This document shows, piece by piece, positions 5,720-7,172 of a stretch of DNA of 7,172 bases. The translations under genes were made by a program, and so were the position numbers. Positions within the stretch are counted from its first letter, which is position 1; every line of letters starts with the position of its first letter. The notes under the pieces are model-generated. The model saw only the letters and a program-made list of their open reading frames with translations. It ran no database searches and was not told the DNA's origin. Source of the DNA: Rhodoferax sp. (GTDB lineage Bacteria > Pseudomonadota > Gammaproteobacteria > Burkholderiales > Burkholderiaceae_C); assembly GCA_020048255.1 (NCBI GenBank), contig JAIFMR010000160.1, forward strand, positions 1-7,172. Reading direction: 5' to 3'.

Positions 5720-7123
5720 ATGACTCAATACTTTGACCCCTACAACGCCGACCGCCCGCTGATGCTCAAGTGTAGTTGTGGCAGGGACCACACGGTAGCG
5801 GAACACCAGCAGGAGCAGTCTGCAGCCAGCGCTACCGCAGAGCTGACGCGACGCAGCCTGAGCAGCGAATTCGAGTCTTATTCCAACGCGTTCATCGAGG
5901 CCACCTTGGTCAAGGCGTTGTTCCCGCAAGACGAGGTACGCCGCCGCTTCTTACGCGCTGTGGGCAAGAGCACCGCCATGGCCGCTATTGGCAGTGTGCT
6001 ACCTCTGGCTAGTCTGCAAGCCATGGCGCAGGACAAAAATGCGCTGGAGAAGACCAAGCTCAAGATTGGCTTTATTCCAATCACCTGCGCCACACCGCTG
6101 ATCATGGCGCATCCCTTGGGCTTCTACCAAAAGCAAGGACTGGACGTGGATTTGATCAAAACAGCGGGTTGGGCACTGATTCGCGACAAGATGATCAACA
6201 AGGAGTACGACGCCACGCACTTCCTGAGCCCCATGCCACTGGCCATCAGCATGGGCTTGGGCGCAAATGCGACGCCCATGAACGTGGCCACCATTCAGAA
6301 CACCAACGGCCAGGCGATCACGCTGGCCATGAAACACAAAGACAAGCGTGACCCGAAACAGTGGAAAGGTTTCAAGTTCGCTGTGCCCTTTGAGTATTCG
6401 ATGCATAACTTTTTGCTGCGTTACTACGTGGCAGAAGCTGGCTTGAATCCCGATACGGATATTCAGATCCGTGTTGTGCCACCTCCAGAGATGGTGGCGA
6501 ACCTGCGTGCTGGCAATATCGATGGCTATCTCGGCCCTGATCCCTTCAACCAGCGCGCTGTCTTCGAAGAAGTGGGTTTCCTGCACCTTTTGACCAAAGA
6601 CTTGTGGAACGGTCACCCCTGCTGCGCTTTTGGCACCAGCACAGAGTTCATTCAGAAGAACCCCAACACGTTTGCTGCGCTGTACCGTGCCGTGCTGACA
6701 GCTGCTGCCATGGCGCGCGATGCCAAGAATCGCGAGCTGATCGCCAAAGTCATCAGCCCACAGGCTTACCTGAACCAGCCCGAGACGGTCGTGGCACAGG
6801 TGCTGACTGGCAAGTTTGCGGATGGCCTGGGTAAAGTGCTCAACGTTCCTGATCGTGCTGACTTTGACCCCATCCCATGGCAAAGCATGGCCGTGTGGAT
6901 GATGACGCAGATGCAGCGCTGGGGCTATATCAAGGGCGACGTCAACTACAAGCAAATCGCTGAGAAGGTGTTCCTTTTGACCGATGCCAAGAAACACATG
7001 AAGGATTTGGGACAAAAGGTACCCGATGGCGCTTACCCAAAGTTCACTGTGATGGGCAAGGTTTTTGACCCAGAAAAGGCCGCGGCCTATTCCAAGAGCT
7101 TTGCCATCAGCAAGGCAGCCTGA
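5720..7123 (+). CDS. nrtA: NrtA/CmpA-family nitrate-type ABC transporter substrate-binding protein, Tat signal
   Basis: Encodes 467 residues. ATG 5720 has AAGGTGA at 5709-5715; an upstream in-frame TTG at 5669 lacks support. The N-terminus carries C18-x-C20-G-x-x-H24 with H29. After about 70 residues comes a twin-arginine motif, RRRFLRA (74-80), a hydrophobic stretch to about 100, and likely cleavage after A103 in AMA-QD, implying folded export to the periplasm. The mature part reads as an NrtA/CmpA/NMT1-like protein: LKIGFIPITCATPLIMAHPLGFY (114-136 region), AGWALIRDK (149-157), FLSPMPLAI (168-176), NGQAIT (196-201), PFEYSMHNFLLRYY (223-236), PPPEMVANLRAGNIDGYLGPD (254-274 region) and HPCCAF (299-304). 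W151, Q198 and H229 appear to match the nitrate ligands of cyanobacterial NrtA, from remembered alignment. It probably binds nitrate, less likely nitrite, bicarbonate or cyanate. The next gene starts 1 base after the stop. Confidence 0.9.
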   Translation: MTQYFDPYNADRPLMLKCSCGRDHTVAEHQQEQSAASATAELTRRSLSSEFESYSNAFIEATLVKALFPQDEVRRRFLRAVGKSTAMAAIGSVLPLASLQAMAQDKNALEKTKLKIGFIPITCATPLIMAHPLGFYQKQGLDVDLIKTAGWALIRDKMINKEYDATHFLSPMPLAISMGLGANATPMNVATIQNTNGQAITLAMKHKDKRDPKQWKGFKFAVPFEYSMHNFLLRYYVAEAGLNPDTDIQIRVVPPPEMVANLRAGNIDGYLGPDPFNQRAVFEEVGFLHLLTKDLWNGHPCCAFGTSTEFIQKNPNTFAALYRAVLTAAAMARDAKNRELIAKVISPQAYLNQPETVVAQVLTGKFADGLGKVLNVPDRADFDPIPWQSMAVWMMTQMQRWGYIKGDVNYKQIAEKVFLLTDAKKHMKDLGQKVPDGAYPKFTVMGKVFDPEKAAAYSKSFAISKAA

Positions 7124-7124
7124 G

Positions 7125-7172
7125 ATGAATACTCAGCGCAACCTCAACTTTCGGGCGGCTTTGCTGTCCGTA
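7125..7172 (+). CDS. nrtB: N-terminus of the next operon gene, probably NrtB-type permease (partial)
   Basis: ATG 7125 follows the nrtA stop (7121-7123) after a single base and opens 16 codons reading MNTQRNLNFRAALLSV, cut off by the window end. AAGG at 7112-7115 lies 9 bases upstream and can serve as ribosome site. The short basic start leading into hydrophobic residues suits the first segment of an inner-membrane permease. In nitrate-type importers the permease gene usually follows the binding-protein gene directly. The visible residues alone do not identify the family, so the name rests on gene order. Confidence 0.55.
   Translation, partial: MNTQRNLNFRAALLSV

Noticed and set aside
5999..7015. 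Long - strand open frame (338 codons) opposite nrtA
   Set aside because: It is antisense to a clear NrtA-family protein, shows no domain, and its length follows from codon bias on the coding strand.

Overview
The window looks like chromosomal DNA of a betaproteobacterium, most likely a Burkholderiales/Comamonadaceae relative. This is inferred from the moderately high GC content, the codon use, and the style of the proteins, especially a nitrate-type binding protein with a Cys/His-rich N-terminus ahead of a twin-arginine signal. No rRNA, tRNA, CRISPR array or insertion sequence is visible. All confident genes are on the + strand.

Layout. (1) Positions 3-83 are the last codons of an upstream gene, possibly an aldo/keto reductase. 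(2) Positions 84-496 hold no confident gene. They contain a weak sigma70-like promoter, a three-fold CAGCAT repeat at about two-helical-turn spacing, a 10-bp palindrome, and a broken protein-like frame on the - strand. (3) Positions 497-3559 are a compact four-gene polar-amino-acid-type ABC importer: periplasmic binding protein, two different permeases joined by an ATGA stop/start overlap, and an ATPase. (4) Positions 3560-3717 are a gap with nested palindromes. (5) Positions 3718-5572 are a two-component system: a soluble PAS histidine kinase of the NarX/NreB (HisKA_3) type and a NarL/FixJ-type response regulator 7 nt downstream. (6) Positions 5573-5719 are a leader carrying an inverted repeat. 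(7) Positions 5720-7123 encode an NrtA/CmpA-type nitrate-binding protein, followed after 1 nt by the first 16 codons of another gene, probably the NrtB permease, cut by the window end.

How the parts may work together. The first importer probably takes up a polar amino acid or related small molecule, but the substrate cannot be read from the sequence. The second half suggests nitrate uptake controlled by a dedicated cytoplasmic sensor and regulator encoded just upstream. The PAS domain of the sensor holds four of its six cysteines plus a His-rich motif, so a metal, Fe-S or redox-linked signal is conceivable but unproven. The inverted repeat at 5596-5615 is the best candidate in the window for a regulator site in front of nrtA.

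The most interesting leads are the PAS cysteines, this regulator/transporter pairing, the loss of the usual amino-group-binding Asp in the first binding protein, and the nested palindromes between the two modules. Nothing here is demonstrably a new system.
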